Below, in pieces: positions 53,649 through 62,655 of a DNA stretch of 64,000 nt. This DNA is from Propylenella binzhouense (GTDB lineage: Bacteria > Pseudomonadota > Alphaproteobacteria > Rhizobiales > Afifellaceae), in NCBI RefSeq assembly GCF_009866965.1, contig NZ_SPKJ01000004.1, positions 1 to 64,000 on the forward strand. The letters are read 5' to 3'. Every line of letters starts with the position of its first letter. The first letter of the stretch is position 1. The notes under the pieces are model-generated. The model saw nothing but the letters and a program-made list of their open reading frames with translations, was not told where the DNA came from and ran no database searches. The position numbers and the translations under genes were made by a program.

Positions 53649-54767
53649 CTAGACGTTCTGCGCGGTCGGGCGCTTGAACGGCCCGGCGATGGGGTGTTTC
53701 CAGGGGGAGTAACCCTCGGCCGCGTAGGCTTGCGGGCCGAGCCTGAAGTGCCGTGCGGCGGCCAGGCTTTCGACCGCCGGGAGGTTGGGGTCGTAGAGCG
53801 CGTCCGGCCGGGTCGGGCGGGGCCCCGCCTTCGACACGTGCCCGAACGCGGGGCGGCCGATGATTGCCTCGAGCCGCCAGACGCAGTCGATCAGCGCGTC
53901 GAGGTCGACGCCGGTCGCGATGCCCATGCCCTCAAGCATGTGCATGACGTCTTCCGTCGCCGCCATCGCCGAGGCGCGCCCGTTGCCGCAGTACTGGCCC
54001 CCACCGATGCCGCCGAGCGTGCCATCGATCATGAGCGTGTCGCCCGGACCCAGCGTGCGCAGCGCCGCGCAGATGCCGGGGAGCGCCATGCCGCGCGCGT
54101 CGTGCATGTGGAGGTGGAACTGCCGCACGCGAGGCCAGCGCCGCCGGATCTCGATGAGGTCGGCCTCGAGGAGGTGGGGCAGCGAGAAGCTCTGCGAGTC
54201 GTGCAGGCCGATCTCGACCACCTCGAGCCCGGCAGCCGTCAGCGTCTCGATCTGACGCGTCAGCATCGCAAGGCGGTAGTCCTGCGGGAACGGGCCGAGG
54301 AAATTGGAGCCCCAGGCCGAGGCTATGCCGACGCGCGCCGTACGCACACCGCGCGCCTTGGAGGCGGCGATCATCTGCGGCCACGACGCCATGATCTCAT
54401 CGATCGAGCGGTTGACGTTGCGGCGCTGGTGAACGTCGCAGATGTCGATGAAGAGCGAGCACAGTTCCTCCTCGACCGTCAGCGGCGGGGAGAACTCGGC
54501 TGCGCGCTCGCGCGCCTTCTGGTTATGGATGAACGGGACGTAGGTCACGCCCTCCCGCGGCCGGAAGCGGCGCAGGAGCTCCTCAAAATCCGCCATCTGC
54601 GGAACGAAGCGGGGGCTCACGAAGGCGCCGACCGTGATGCGCTTCAGCCCGGTCGCCGACAACGCCTCAAGGAAGCGGACGCGGGTGTCGAGCGGGATCC
54701 CGACATCCTCGATGCCGAAGCCCTCGCGCATCACCTCTTCGCTGTAGATCACAGCCGGCCAACTCAC
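53649..54767 (-). CDS. HMG-CoA lyase-like DRE-TIM metallolyase, atypical
   Basis: A 372-aa TIM-barrel lyase-like protein starting at GTG 54767. The family parts are 'EEVMREGFGIED' (usually RDGLQ), 'LHMHDARGMALPGICAALRT' (metal His pair) and 'GGIGGGQYCGNGRASAM' followed by 'AATEDV'. In HMG-CoA and citramalyl-CoA-type lyases the last motif is G-GGCP-A-G; the catalytic Cys position is Gly here, with a Cys three residues later. It may therefore catalyse a related but different aldol-type reaction. It heads the leftward run dehydrogenase, CoA-transferase, ThDP enzyme. Confidence 0.8.
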   Translation of the reverse strand: MSWPAVIYSEEVMREGFGIEDVGIPLDTRVRFLEALSATGLKRITVGAFVSPRFVPQMADFEELLRRFRPREGVTYVPFIHNQKARERAAEFSPPLTVEEELCSLFIDICDVHQRRNVNRSIDEIMASWPQMIAASKARGVRTARVGIASAWGSNFLGPFPQDYRLAMLTRQIETLTAAGLEVVEIGLHDSQSFSLPHLLEADLIEIRRRWPRVRQFHLHMHDARGMALPGICAALRTLGPGDTLMIDGTLGGIGGGQYCGNGRASAMAATEDVMHMLEGMGIATGVDLDALIDCVWRLEAIIGRPAFGHVSKAGPRPTRPDALYDPNLPAVESLAAARHFRLGPQAYAAEGYSPWKHPIAGPFKRPTAQNV

Positions 54768-54839
54768 GTCCTGGCTCTCCGTCTGGGTTCGGATCGGGGT
54801 CGAAGGTCGCGAGGGCCGGACATGCGCGCCTCGCTGTCA

Positions 54840-54855
54840 GTTCTAATTATCTAAC
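54840..54855. promoter_or_regulatory. GTTCTAATT dyad upstream of the lyase-like gene
   Basis: GTTCTAATTATCTAAC matches 14 of 16 bases of the site at 60391-60406. It lies about 73 bases upstream of the lyase-like GTG, inside a short AT-rich stretch between two leftward operons. Probably an operator shared within the cluster. Confidence 0.55.
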
Positions 54856-54898
54856 TATTAAGCGCGGGCCGAGCAAGCCTGCTGTTGCCTGGGCTCGC

Positions 54899-56203
54899 TC
54901 AGCGGGCCAGATGCACCACGGTGGTGATGATCTCCGGGAATGCGGTGAGGACGCAGACGAGCACGATGTCGGCCGCGATGAACGGCATGACGCCGCGGAA
55001 GACGGTCTGCACGGAAATTTCGGGATGCGCGCTGCTGACGATGAAGCAGCACAGCCCGAACGGCGGCGTCAGCAGGCCGATCGCACACAGCTTCGCGACG
55101 ATCACGCCGAACCAGACCGGGTCGTAGCCGAGGCCGACGACCAGCGGGAAGACGATCGGCAGCGTGAGCAGCATGATCCCGAGCGCGTCGATGAACATGC
55201 CGAGCACGATGAACAGAGCATAGACGAACAAGAGAACGACCGTCGGGGAGACGTCGAGATTCTTGACCCAGTCCGAGATGAACGCCGGCAGGTTGGCGTA
55301 GCCGAGGAAGAGCACAAAGATCATGATGCTCCACACGATCGTGAACACCACGACCGTCAGCTTGGCCGTCTCCATGAATGCAGCCCGCAGCGCGCGCAGA
55401 GAGCTGCGGTTGAGAAGGCTGAGGATCAGCATGAAGAACGCGGCCAGCGCGCCAGCCTCGGTCGGCGTCGCCCAGCCATAGAACATCGCCGTGAAAATCG
55501 TTGCTACGATCATCACGATCGGGAGCACGCCGGGCACGCTCTGGGCGCGCTCGCGCCAACTGTAGCGGCGCAGCCGCGGCGCGATCTCGGGATTGCGGAT
55601 CGCGAGGATGGTGATGATGATCCCGTAGGTGATCGCCGTCAGCACGCCCGGGATGAAGCCCGCTACGAGAAGGTCGGCGACCGACTGTTCGGTGATGATC
55701 GCGTAGACGACGAGGAGGGTGGACGGCGGGATGATCGAATCGAGCACCGACCCGGCCGCGACCGAGCCGCCCGCGAGCGATTTCGTGTAGCCGTCCTTCA
55801 GCATCTCGGGGATCGCGATGCGGCTGAACACGGCCGCTGCCGCCGCGCTGGAGCCGCACACCGCCCCGAACGCGGCGACGGCGAGCACGGTCGCGGTCGC
55901 AAGCCCGCCCGGCAGGCGGCCGAACCAGCGCCGGCTCGCCTCGAACGCGGCTCTCGATACGCCTGCGCACTGGGCGAGATAGCCGAGCAGGATGAACATC
56001 GGCAGCACCGACAGCGTGTAGGCGGTGCCCTTGCCGTAGGGCACCGTTCCCGCTGTGCGGATGCCGGCGTCGAGCCCCAGCATCGCGACCAGGCCGACGA
56101 TGCCGACGAGCCCAGCCGCGTACGCGATCCTGACGCCAAGCAGGCCGAGGACGACGAGGCCCAACGCGCCCAGCCCACCGAGTTCCAACGCCCCGAGTGC
56201 CAT
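54899..56203 (-). CDS. TRAP transporter large membrane subunit (DctM family)
   Basis: A 434-aa permease of mostly hydrophobic helices with 'ALFIVLGMFIDALGIMLLTL' and 'AIGLLTPPFGLCCFIVSSAH', the DctM hallmarks. The ATG at 56203 overlaps the DctQ stop (TGATG); the frame is open further upstream but unrelated. It is downstream of DctQ and two tandem DctP genes. Confidence 0.93.
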   Translation of the reverse strand: MALGALELGGLGALGLVVLGLLGVRIAYAAGLVGIVGLVAMLGLDAGIRTAGTVPYGKGTAYTLSVLPMFILLGYLAQCAGVSRAAFEASRRWFGRLPGGLATATVLAVAAFGAVCGSSAAAAAVFSRIAIPEMLKDGYTKSLAGGSVAAGSVLDSIIPPSTLLVVYAIITEQSVADLLVAGFIPGVLTAITYGIIITILAIRNPEIAPRLRRYSWRERAQSVPGVLPIVMIVATIFTAMFYGWATPTEAGALAAFFMLILSLLNRSSLRALRAAFMETAKLTVVVFTIVWSIMIFVLFLGYANLPAFISDWVKNLDVSPTVVLLFVYALFIVLGMFIDALGIMLLTLPIVFPLVVGLGYDPVWFGVIVAKLCAIGLLTPPFGLCCFIVSSAHPEISVQTVFRGVMPFIAADIVLVCVLTAFPEIITTVVHLAR

Positions 56204-56763
56204 CACGACTGCCTTGTGGAGGGTGCGCCGATGCTGGGAGCGGCCAAGCGCCGGCCGTAGCCCACCATGGAGAGGAGGACGCGCAGCCACAGGAGAGCCA
56301 GCGAGACGCACAGGAGGAGCTTCGACGGCCAGAGCGGGGCGCGGATGTCCATGGTCGAATCGCCGAGCTGCCAGGTCCGCTGGAAACTGAACCAGGTCGC
56401 GTAGACGAGCACGGAAGCCGCGACGAGCGCGATGGCGCAGAGAAACATCTCGAACGCGGCGCGGGTGCGGCCCGAGAGGGCACCGGGCAAGAAGTCCATG
56501 CGGATGTGGGCCTGGAGGCGCTCGGCATAGGCGATCGCGGCGAACGCGATCACAGACATCATGAGCTCGACATAGTCGATATAGCCGGGGATCTGCAGGT
56601 TCCAGACGACCCGCACGACGATCTGCACGACGCCGAGGAGCATAAGCGCGAAGATGAACACCGCAGCCGCCCCTGCGAACATGTTCTCCACCGTCCGCAG
56701 CACCCGGTCGACGACCGGGACCTCAGCCGGAAGAGTGTCGATGGCGGCACTGTCGCTTTCCAT
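56203..56763 (-). CDS. TRAP transporter small membrane subunit (DctQ family)
   Basis: A 186-aa protein with four hydrophobic segments: 'AAAVFIFALMLLGVVQIVVR', 'YVELMMSVIAFAAIAYAE', a third around residues 110-130, and a fourth near 160-178. 'LQAHIRMDFL' matches the DctQ loop. It is translationally coupled to the large subunit by a one-base overlap. Confidence 0.9.
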   Translation of the reverse strand: MESDSAAIDTLPAEVPVVDRVLRTVENMFAGAAAVFIFALMLLGVVQIVVRVVWNLQIPGYIDYVELMMSVIAFAAIAYAERLQAHIRMDFLPGALSGRTRAAFEMFLCAIALVAASVLVYATWFSFQRTWQLGDSTMDIRAPLWPSKLLLCVSLALLWLRVLLSMVGYGRRLAAPSIGAPSTRQS

Positions 56764-56817
56764 GGACTACTCCGCGAGGTGAGTACGCGGGCGGCTGTCG
56801 GCCGCCCGCTGCAGGGC

Positions 56818-57849
56818 CTACCGCGCGGCCGGGGCGTCGGCGGCCCCGAGCACGAAGTCGAGCAGTGCCTGGGCCTCAGGGTGGGCGGCGCTGTTCTTCG
56901 CCACCCACTCTTCCCAGATCGGCCTCGCGCCGACCCGGCGCAGCTCCGCCATGTCCTCGTCCGAAATCTCGATCAGCGTCATCCCGGACGCCTTGATCTT
57001 GTCTAAGGCCGCTGCGGTGTCATGCTCCATCGCCGCGATCTGTGCGGCGTAGGCGGCCTCGCGCGCCTCCATGAGCACGTCGCGGTACTGCTGCGGCAGC
57101 GCGTCCCAGGCCTCGATGCTGAGCACGACCGGCAGCGCGGTGCCGGACATGCCCATGTTCGTCGTCATCCAGTCGCCGAGCTCGTAGGTGCGGTAGGAGA
57201 CGTGGGCGTAGTAAGGCAGGGCGACCGCCGAAATTAGGCCGCGGTCCATCGCGACGTACATCTCCTGCGGCGGCATGTTGCTGGTCACGGCGCCGAACTT
57301 GGACAGCGCGTCGCCATTGCCGCCGAGCGCGCGCATGCGCATTCCCGAAATGTCGGCGAGCTTCTGCGGCGGGTTGCCCTTGCCCATCAGTTCGTATGTC
57401 GGCAGCAGGCTCGACATGAACGGAAACGCGCCCCACCCCGCGAACTCGCGGAGGATCGCCTTGTTCAGATGCACCGCGTCGTGGACCGCGCGCTGCTCCT
57501 CGGCGCCCGAGATCGGCAGGAACGGCAGGTCGAGGACGGTGTAGAGCGGCAGCCGCTCAGCCGAGACCGACGCCTGGACTGTCGCTCCCTGAATGGCGCC
57601 GATCTTGATGAGGTCGAGGAACTCGCGGCTGTCGCCGAAAGTGCCGTAGCCGATGGTGATGGAGAAGCGGCTGTCCGTCTTCTCCTCGACGAACTTCTTG
57701 ATGGTCTCGATGTGGGTGGTCGCGGCGCGCGGCGAACCCATGGTGGCGATGCGCCAGTTCACCGAGGGGAGCGCGTCCTGCGCGAGCGCGGGCCCGGCGA
57801 GCAGGGTGGCGACGGCAACGGTGAGCGAAAGGCGAAGGGACGGTATCAT
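56818..57849 (-). CDS. TRAP transporter substrate-binding protein (DctP), copy B
   Basis: A 343-aa periplasmic receptor with signal peptide ('LSLTVAVATLLAGPALA'). Its mature part 'NWRIATMGSPRAATTHIETI' parallels 'SWRIATFGSPRTGLTHIETL' in the next upstream gene, and the similarity continues over the full length ('DISGMRMRALGGNGDALSKF'). It lies 54 bases upstream of dctQ. The tandem pair is an ancient duplication. Confidence 0.92.
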   Translation of the reverse strand: MIPSLRLSLTVAVATLLAGPALAQDALPSVNWRIATMGSPRAATTHIETIKKFVEEKTDSRFSITIGYGTFGDSREFLDLIKIGAIQGATVQASVSAERLPLYTVLDLPFLPISGAEEQRAVHDAVHLNKAILREFAGWGAFPFMSSLLPTYELMGKGNPPQKLADISGMRMRALGGNGDALSKFGAVTSNMPPQEMYVAMDRGLISAVALPYYAHVSYRTYELGDWMTTNMGMSGTALPVVLSIEAWDALPQQYRDVLMEAREAAYAAQIAAMEHDTAAALDKIKASGMTLIEISDEDMAELRRVGARPIWEEWVAKNSAAHPEAQALLDFVLGAADAPAAR

Positions 57850-57927
57850 TCTGCTGACGTCCTCTGAGTAGGAGCCCGGGGGCATGGTGGCCCGCCAACC
57901 CGGGCGGGCGGAGGAGCGAGCAGGCGG

Positions 57928-58959
57928 CTACTGCCGCGCCTTCTCGACCTCGGACATGACGAACTCGAACGTGTCGCGGCCGGGCAGGCCTTCGGCCTCC
58001 CGCTCTGCGATCCACTCGTCCCACACCGGTTTGCCACCGGCCGCGCGGAACGCCTCGAGGTCACGTTCCGCAAACTGGACGAGCTCGACGCCGGCGCCCT
58101 TGATCTTGGCGAGCGACTTCGCGTCGTCGTCCTGGATCGCCTTCTTCTGCGCGGCGTAGGCGACCTCGCGCGCCTGGTTGAGCAGCGTCTGGTATTGCGG
58201 CGGCAGCTCGTCCCAGGCGCTCTGCGAAAGCGTCACCGGGAAAGCGGTGGTTCCGAGTGCGAGGTTGGTCGTCATCCACTTGCCGAGCTCGTAGCTGCGG
58301 AAGGAGACGTGCGCGTAGTAGGGGAACGCGACGCCGTCGAGCAGCCCGCGGTCCAGCGCGACGTAGACCTCCGACGCCGGCATGTTGACGGACGAGGCGC
58401 CGAGGCGATCGAGGGCGTCGCCCGCTCCACCCAGCGCGCGGATGCGCATGCCTGCGATGTCGGCGAGCTCGGCCGGCTTGGCGTTCGTTCCCATCAGCTC
58501 GTACTGCGGCAGCAGGCTCGACATGAACGGCATCGCGTTCCAGGCCGCGAACTCCTTGGCGACAGGCGGGTAGGCGTGGACTGCCTCGTGCACCTTGCGC
58601 TGCACGTCCGGGTCGGAGAGCGGCAGGAACGGCAGGTCGCGCACCGAATAGAGCGCCAGCCGCGAGCCGGAGAGGGACGGCTGAACCGTTGCACCCTGCA
58701 CCGCGCCGACCTTCAGAAGGTCGAGGAACTCGCGCGGCTCCCCGAGCGTACCGTAGCCGATGGTGATCGAGAAGTTGCCGCCGGTCTGCTCCTCGACATA
58801 CGTCCTGAGCGTCTCGATGTGCGTCAAGCCTGTTCGCGGCGATCCGAACGTCGCGATCCTCCAGCTGACCTTGGGTCCCTTGACCGCCTGTGCCGATGCG
58901 GACGTTGTCGCGAACGCGGTCGTGACCGCGAGCGCGGCCGCAAGGATGCTCAGTCTCAT
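57928..58959 (-). CDS. TRAP transporter substrate-binding protein (DctP), copy A
   Basis: A 343-aa DctP protein equal in length to its downstream neighbour, with signal peptide ('ILAAALAVTTAFATTSASA'). 'DIAGMRIRALGGAGDALDRL' is the substrate-Arg segment. It lies 78 bases upstream of copy B and shares the single DctQM permease that follows. Two receptors feeding one TRAP permease would widen the substrate range. Confidence 0.92.
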   Translation of the reverse strand: MRLSILAAALAVTTAFATTSASAQAVKGPKVSWRIATFGSPRTGLTHIETLRTYVEEQTGGNFSITIGYGTLGEPREFLDLLKVGAVQGATVQPSLSGSRLALYSVRDLPFLPLSDPDVQRKVHEAVHAYPPVAKEFAAWNAMPFMSSLLPQYELMGTNAKPAELADIAGMRIRALGGAGDALDRLGASSVNMPASEVYVALDRGLLDGVAFPYYAHVSFRSYELGKWMTTNLALGTTAFPVTLSQSAWDELPPQYQTLLNQAREVAYAAQKKAIQDDDAKSLAKIKGAGVELVQFAERDLEAFRAAGGKPVWDEWIAEREAEGLPGRDTFEFVMSEVEKARQ

Positions 58960-59029
58960 TCATCCCTCCCGTGGGGCGCGGGTTCTTGTTTGCGCCCTTC
59001 TGCGTGTGATGCGGCGTGACCGCGCCGGG

Positions 59030-60256
59030 TCAGCCGATGATGTTGCGCTCCCTCAATGCGTCCAGCTCGTCCTGTGGCAGGTTCAGCTCACGGGCGAGGA
59101 CCTCATCGCTTGCTTCGCCGAGGTGCTGGCCGGGCCAGCGGATCGCCGCCGGCATCCGCCGCAGCCGCGGCACCGGGGCGGCGAGGCAGACGTGGCCACG
59201 GTCGTGGTCGGGCACGTCGACGAAGTTGCCGCGAGCCACCACCTGCGGGTGAGTCATCAGGTCGCCGATGCTCTGGATCTTGACCGCCGGCACGTCCGCC
59301 GCCGACAGCGCGTCCAGCGCCGCGGCGGTTGTGTGGCGGCGGAGCCAGGCGTTGATCTCGGCGTCGAGCGCCGGACGGTTCGCAACCCGATCGGTGTTCC
59401 GCTTGAATCTCGGGTCCTCGATCAGGTCCGGGCGGCCGATGACGGTCATCAACCGCCCGAAGACACGGTCTCCGGTGCCGCTGACGAAGATCCACTCGCC
59501 GTCGCCGGTCAGGTAGGCGCCGCCCGGCGCGACGTAGCCCGGAGTATTGCCGGACCGCTCGGTGACGATGCCTTCGTGGCGGAAGGTCTGCGGCATTTCC
59601 TTCAGGAACGGCAGCATCGTCTCGTAGAGTGCGAGGTCGACGTCGTCGCCCTCCCGCTCGCCGCGCCGCAGCCTGCCGAGCATCGCGGTGACCGCGCCGA
59701 ACGCAGCCCACAGGCCCGCCGTGAAGTCGCAGACGGGGAGCCCCGCCTGCTGCGGCGGCCCGTCAGGCTCGCCGGTGACGTAAACGAGTCCGCAGAACGC
59801 CTGCGCGTTGCGGTCGAATCCGGGGACGTCGCGCCACGGGCCGTCCTGGCCGTAACCGCTGATGCGTACGACCACGAGTTCGGGACGCTGCGCGCGCATC
59901 CACTCGGCGGTGATACCCCACCGGTCGAGGGTGCCGGGGCGGAAGTTCTCGATCAGGACGTCGGTCGTCGCGAGCAGGCGAGCGAGGATGTCGCGCCCCT
60001 CCGGATGGCGAATATCGAGCGCGACGGAGCGCTTGTTGCGGCCGATGGACGACCACCAATAGCCGCTTTCGCCGCCTGGCGGGTAGGCGCCGAGCGTGCG
60101 CATCGGGTCGCCCTGGCCCGGAAGTTCGATCTTGATGACATCGGCGCCGAAGTCGGCGAGAAGGGCGGCGGCGAACGGCGCCGAAATGAAGGTCCCGAGT
60201 TCGATCACCCGGACGCCCGCGAGTGCGGCCGGCGATGATCCCTCGCAACTCGTCAT
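59030..60256 (-). CDS. Class III CoA-transferase (CaiB/BaiF family), copy 2
   Basis: A 408-aa CoA-transferase from ATG 60256, beginning 'MTSCEGSSPAALAGVRVIEL' followed by 'LADFGADVIKIELPGQGDPM', 'WSSIGRNKRSVALDIRHPEG' and 'ISGYGQDGPWRDVPGFDRNA', where Asp of 'GFDRNA' is the catalytic residue position. It is only moderately similar to copy 1. First gene leftward from a divergent region shared with the GntR regulator. Confidence 0.92.
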   Translation of the reverse strand: MTSCEGSSPAALAGVRVIELGTFISAPFAAALLADFGADVIKIELPGQGDPMRTLGAYPPGGESGYWWSSIGRNKRSVALDIRHPEGRDILARLLATTDVLIENFRPGTLDRWGITAEWMRAQRPELVVVRISGYGQDGPWRDVPGFDRNAQAFCGLVYVTGEPDGPPQQAGLPVCDFTAGLWAAFGAVTAMLGRLRRGEREGDDVDLALYETMLPFLKEMPQTFRHEGIVTERSGNTPGYVAPGGAYLTGDGEWIFVSGTGDRVFGRLMTVIGRPDLIEDPRFKRNTDRVANRPALDAEINAWLRRHTTAAALDALSAADVPAVKIQSIGDLMTHPQVVARGNFVDVPDHDRGHVCLAAPVPRLRRMPAAIRWPGQHLGEASDEVLARELNLPQDELDALRERNIIG

Positions 60257-60390
60257 CGCGCGAAGCCGGCGGTGGAATGCGTCGCGCCCGCGTCCGCATG
60301 CGGAAGAAACGTTCGCATGTGTGCAGCTTCGACCTCTGACGGAGGTTGAACACGTCGCGGCAAGGCCGATCGAGCGGTGGCCTGCCTGAC

Positions 60391-60406
60391 GTTCTAATTG
60401 TATAAC
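60391..60406. promoter_or_regulatory. GTTCTAATTGTATAAC dyad, likely GntR operator
   Basis: The site has arms GTTnTA and TAnAAC around four bases. It sits in the 280-base divergent region between the CoA-transferase and the GntR gene. The same motif occurs at 54840-54855. Position, symmetry and recurrence support an operator for the neighbouring GntR protein. Confidence 0.6.
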
Positions 60407-60534
60407 CCTTTTCCAAGGGTGGCAACAGCCTCGCCGCGTGGATGGCGGCTTCACTTGCCTGCTGCATTGTAGCAGAACCGGGGTGCGGTCTCCGCCAGCG
60501 GTTCACCGTCCCCTCAAACAGCCCGCGGATTTCC

Positions 60535-61359
60535 ATGACCGACCACGCAGCAGTGCGCAAAACGACGGCGATCGCAACGGCCCCGAGGCCACTCAAAGCC
60601 GCGCTCCGCGTGGCGACCGAACTGCGACGCCAGATCGTGACGGGTCAGCTTCGGCCCGGCGACCGGCTGCCGCCGGAGAACGCGCTGCAGACCCAGTTCG
60701 CAATCTCGCGACCGACCCTGCGCGAGGCGTTGCGGCTGCTCGAGGCGCAGTCGCTCATCACCATCGCCCGCGGCAAGCACGGCGGCGCCAAGGTCACCTC
60801 GATCGATCTGCGGACGATCGCGAGCCAGGTCGGCGTGTTCCTGCAGATCGAGGGAACCTCGCTCGACGACCTCTGGACCGCGCGCACGATCATCGAGCCG
60901 CCCGCAGCGGGCATGCTCGCCGCGCGCCGCGATCCGGACGCCCTCCTCGCGCTGAAGGCCAACATCGAGGGCGCGCGCGAAGCCTCGCGGAAGGACCTCA
61001 TCCGCTACGCCGGCCTCAGCGCCGAGTTCTCGATGCTGATCATCCAGCACTGCGGCAACAAGACGATCCATCTGCTCGCCTCGCTGATCTACGACCTCAT
61101 TCGCCGTCAGCACGAGCACGTGACCGAGCGCACGCTCGGGCGCCCGAGCGTCGACAAGCTGCGGCAGAACAGCATCCGCAGCCGCGAGGCGCTCGTCGGC
61201 ATGCTGCGGGCCGATCCGCCCGAGGCCGTGGAGGAGTTCTGGCGCGACCATCTCTGCCACATGCGCGATCTGGTGCTAACCGCGTACGAGAAGCCGCGCA
61301 CGATCGACGTACTCGGCAGCGCCCCGGCGGGCGCGGGCGGAGCGGCGAAGGCGTCGTGA
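60535..61359 (+). CDS. GntR-family regulator (FadR/FCD type)
   Basis: A 274-aa regulator from ATG 60535. Winged helix: 'LPPENALQTQFAISRPTLRE' followed by 'ALRLLEAQSLITIARGKHGG'. The FCD-type effector half is all-helical ('TIIEPPAAGMLAARRDPDAL'). It is divergent from the CoA-transferase gene and likely controls the cluster through the GTTCTAATT dyads. The open frame continues upstream to 60442, but that part is not family-like. Confidence 0.9.
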   Translation: MTDHAAVRKTTAIATAPRPLKAALRVATELRRQIVTGQLRPGDRLPPENALQTQFAISRPTLREALRLLEAQSLITIARGKHGGAKVTSIDLRTIASQVGVFLQIEGTSLDDLWTARTIIEPPAAGMLAARRDPDALLALKANIEGAREASRKDLIRYAGLSAEFSMLIIQHCGNKTIHLLASLIYDLIRRQHEHVTERTLGRPSVDKLRQNSIRSREALVGMLRADPPEAVEEFWRDHLCHMRDLVLTAYEKPRTIDVLGSAPAGAGGAAKAS

Positions 61360-61692
61360 CGGCGGCGAGGCGGCGCGGTCGTCGTTCCACACCGTCGGTC
61401 AGCTCGGTGCCGGCGGGCCCGACATTCCCTTTGCAGCGCAGGCGAAGTTTTCCGATTGCCGACGGACTTCTGGAGATGATCAACGCAGCTGATCGCTCGA
61501 CGGACAATTACTCAGGGATGCCCCCTCGCCCGTTGTGACTTCCGCATCACAGCTTGACGCATCGTGATCCCGTCAGGGGAGAGCGGCATCATCCATTCGA
61601 AAGATCGTCCCGTCCGGGCATCTGCAGGGCAAGGGCGGCCTCAGCCAAGCCGCGTCGTTCTCAATACGCGCCGCGACGCGCAGCAGGACGCA
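61360..61692. other. Gap between convergent GntR and lyase genes
   Basis: About 330 bases between convergent genes. I see no coding frame with family character and no clear terminator hairpin. Confidence 0.4.
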
Positions 61693-62655
61693 TCAGCGGA
61701 TCGCAGACCGCAGGCGAGCCAAAGAACCGCCCTTCATGATCGAGCCGGGCAACGGATGTCCGACGATGTCCTCGGCCAGCCGGGCTGCTTCGATCATCCT
61801 TTCGAGGTCGATGCCGGTTTCCACGCCGAGTTCCTCGCAGAGGAAGACGACATCTTCGGTGCACACATTGCCGGCTGCGCCCTGGTGGCCAGCGAACGGG
61901 CATCCGCCGAGGCCGGCCACGGAGGAATCATAACTGTCGACCCCCATTTCCAGTCCGGCATAGACGTTGGCGAGGCCGAGGCCGCGCGTATTGTGGAAGT
62001 GCAGGTTGATCCGCAGCGACGGCCAGCGCTCGCGAATGGCGCCGACGGTGCGCTTCACAGTGTCCGGCGTCGCCCAGGCCATGGTGTCGTTCAGCGAGAC
62101 CCGCGTCAGAGTGCACTGATGCGCCTCCGCGATCTCGATCGCCTTCGCCACGGTCGCGACGAGGTGCTCGGTCGGGATGTCGCCGGCGAAATTGCAGCCG
62201 AAGGCCGCCATTATGAGGACGCCGTCTACAGCCAAGCCGTTCTCCAGGAAAACCTCGACCTGGCGGTTTTGGATCGCGATGTTTTTTTCGGTGTTTTGGT
62301 TCTGGTTGCGCTCGATGAACCGCTCCGATGCGGAGAGCAGTATGGCATCCTTGAAGGTGAGCCGGTTGCGATATTGCAGCGCCCTCATCAGGCCCCGCTC
62401 GTTGAGCCACAGCGGAAGATAGCTGACGCCCTCCCGGACCCGCATGCCGGTCACGACATCGTCAGCGTCGGCCCAGCCGGGCACCTTCTTCGGATTGACG
62501 AAGGAGCAGACCTGGATTTGGCGGACGCCGGTCTCCGAAAGCGCATCAATGAGCGCGATCTTCCGGTCGGTAGCGATCGGCCCAGGCTCGATCTGAAGCC
62601 CTTCACGCGGTCCCTTCTCGCAGATCTCGACAAACTTCGGCAGGTCGGACATCAC
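61693..62655 (-). CDS. HMG-CoA lyase-family enzyme
   Basis: A 320-aa DRE-TIM metallolyase with a standard active site: 'CEKGPREGLQIEPGPIATD' (Arg17), 'VCSFVNPKKVPGWAD', 'INLHFHNTRGLGLANVYAGL' (metal His pair) and 'SSVAGLGGCPFAG' with the catalytic Cys, then 'GNVCTEDVVFL'. It cleaves a 3-hydroxy-3-methylglutaryl-CoA- or citramalyl-CoA-type thioester to acetyl-CoA and a keto acid. It starts at GTG 62655, overlapping the acyl-CoA synthetase stop by 4 bases (GTGA); an ATG is the next codon. Confidence 0.93.
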   Translation of the reverse strand: MMSDLPKFVEICEKGPREGLQIEPGPIATDRKIALIDALSETGVRQIQVCSFVNPKKVPGWADADDVVTGMRVREGVSYLPLWLNERGLMRALQYRNRLTFKDAILLSASERFIERNQNQNTEKNIAIQNRQVEVFLENGLAVDGVLIMAAFGCNFAGDIPTEHLVATVAKAIEIAEAHQCTLTRVSLNDTMAWATPDTVKRTVGAIRERWPSLRINLHFHNTRGLGLANVYAGLEMGVDSYDSSVAGLGGCPFAGHQGAAGNVCTEDVVFLCEELGVETGIDLERMIEAARLAEDIVGHPLPGSIMKGGSLARLRSAIR

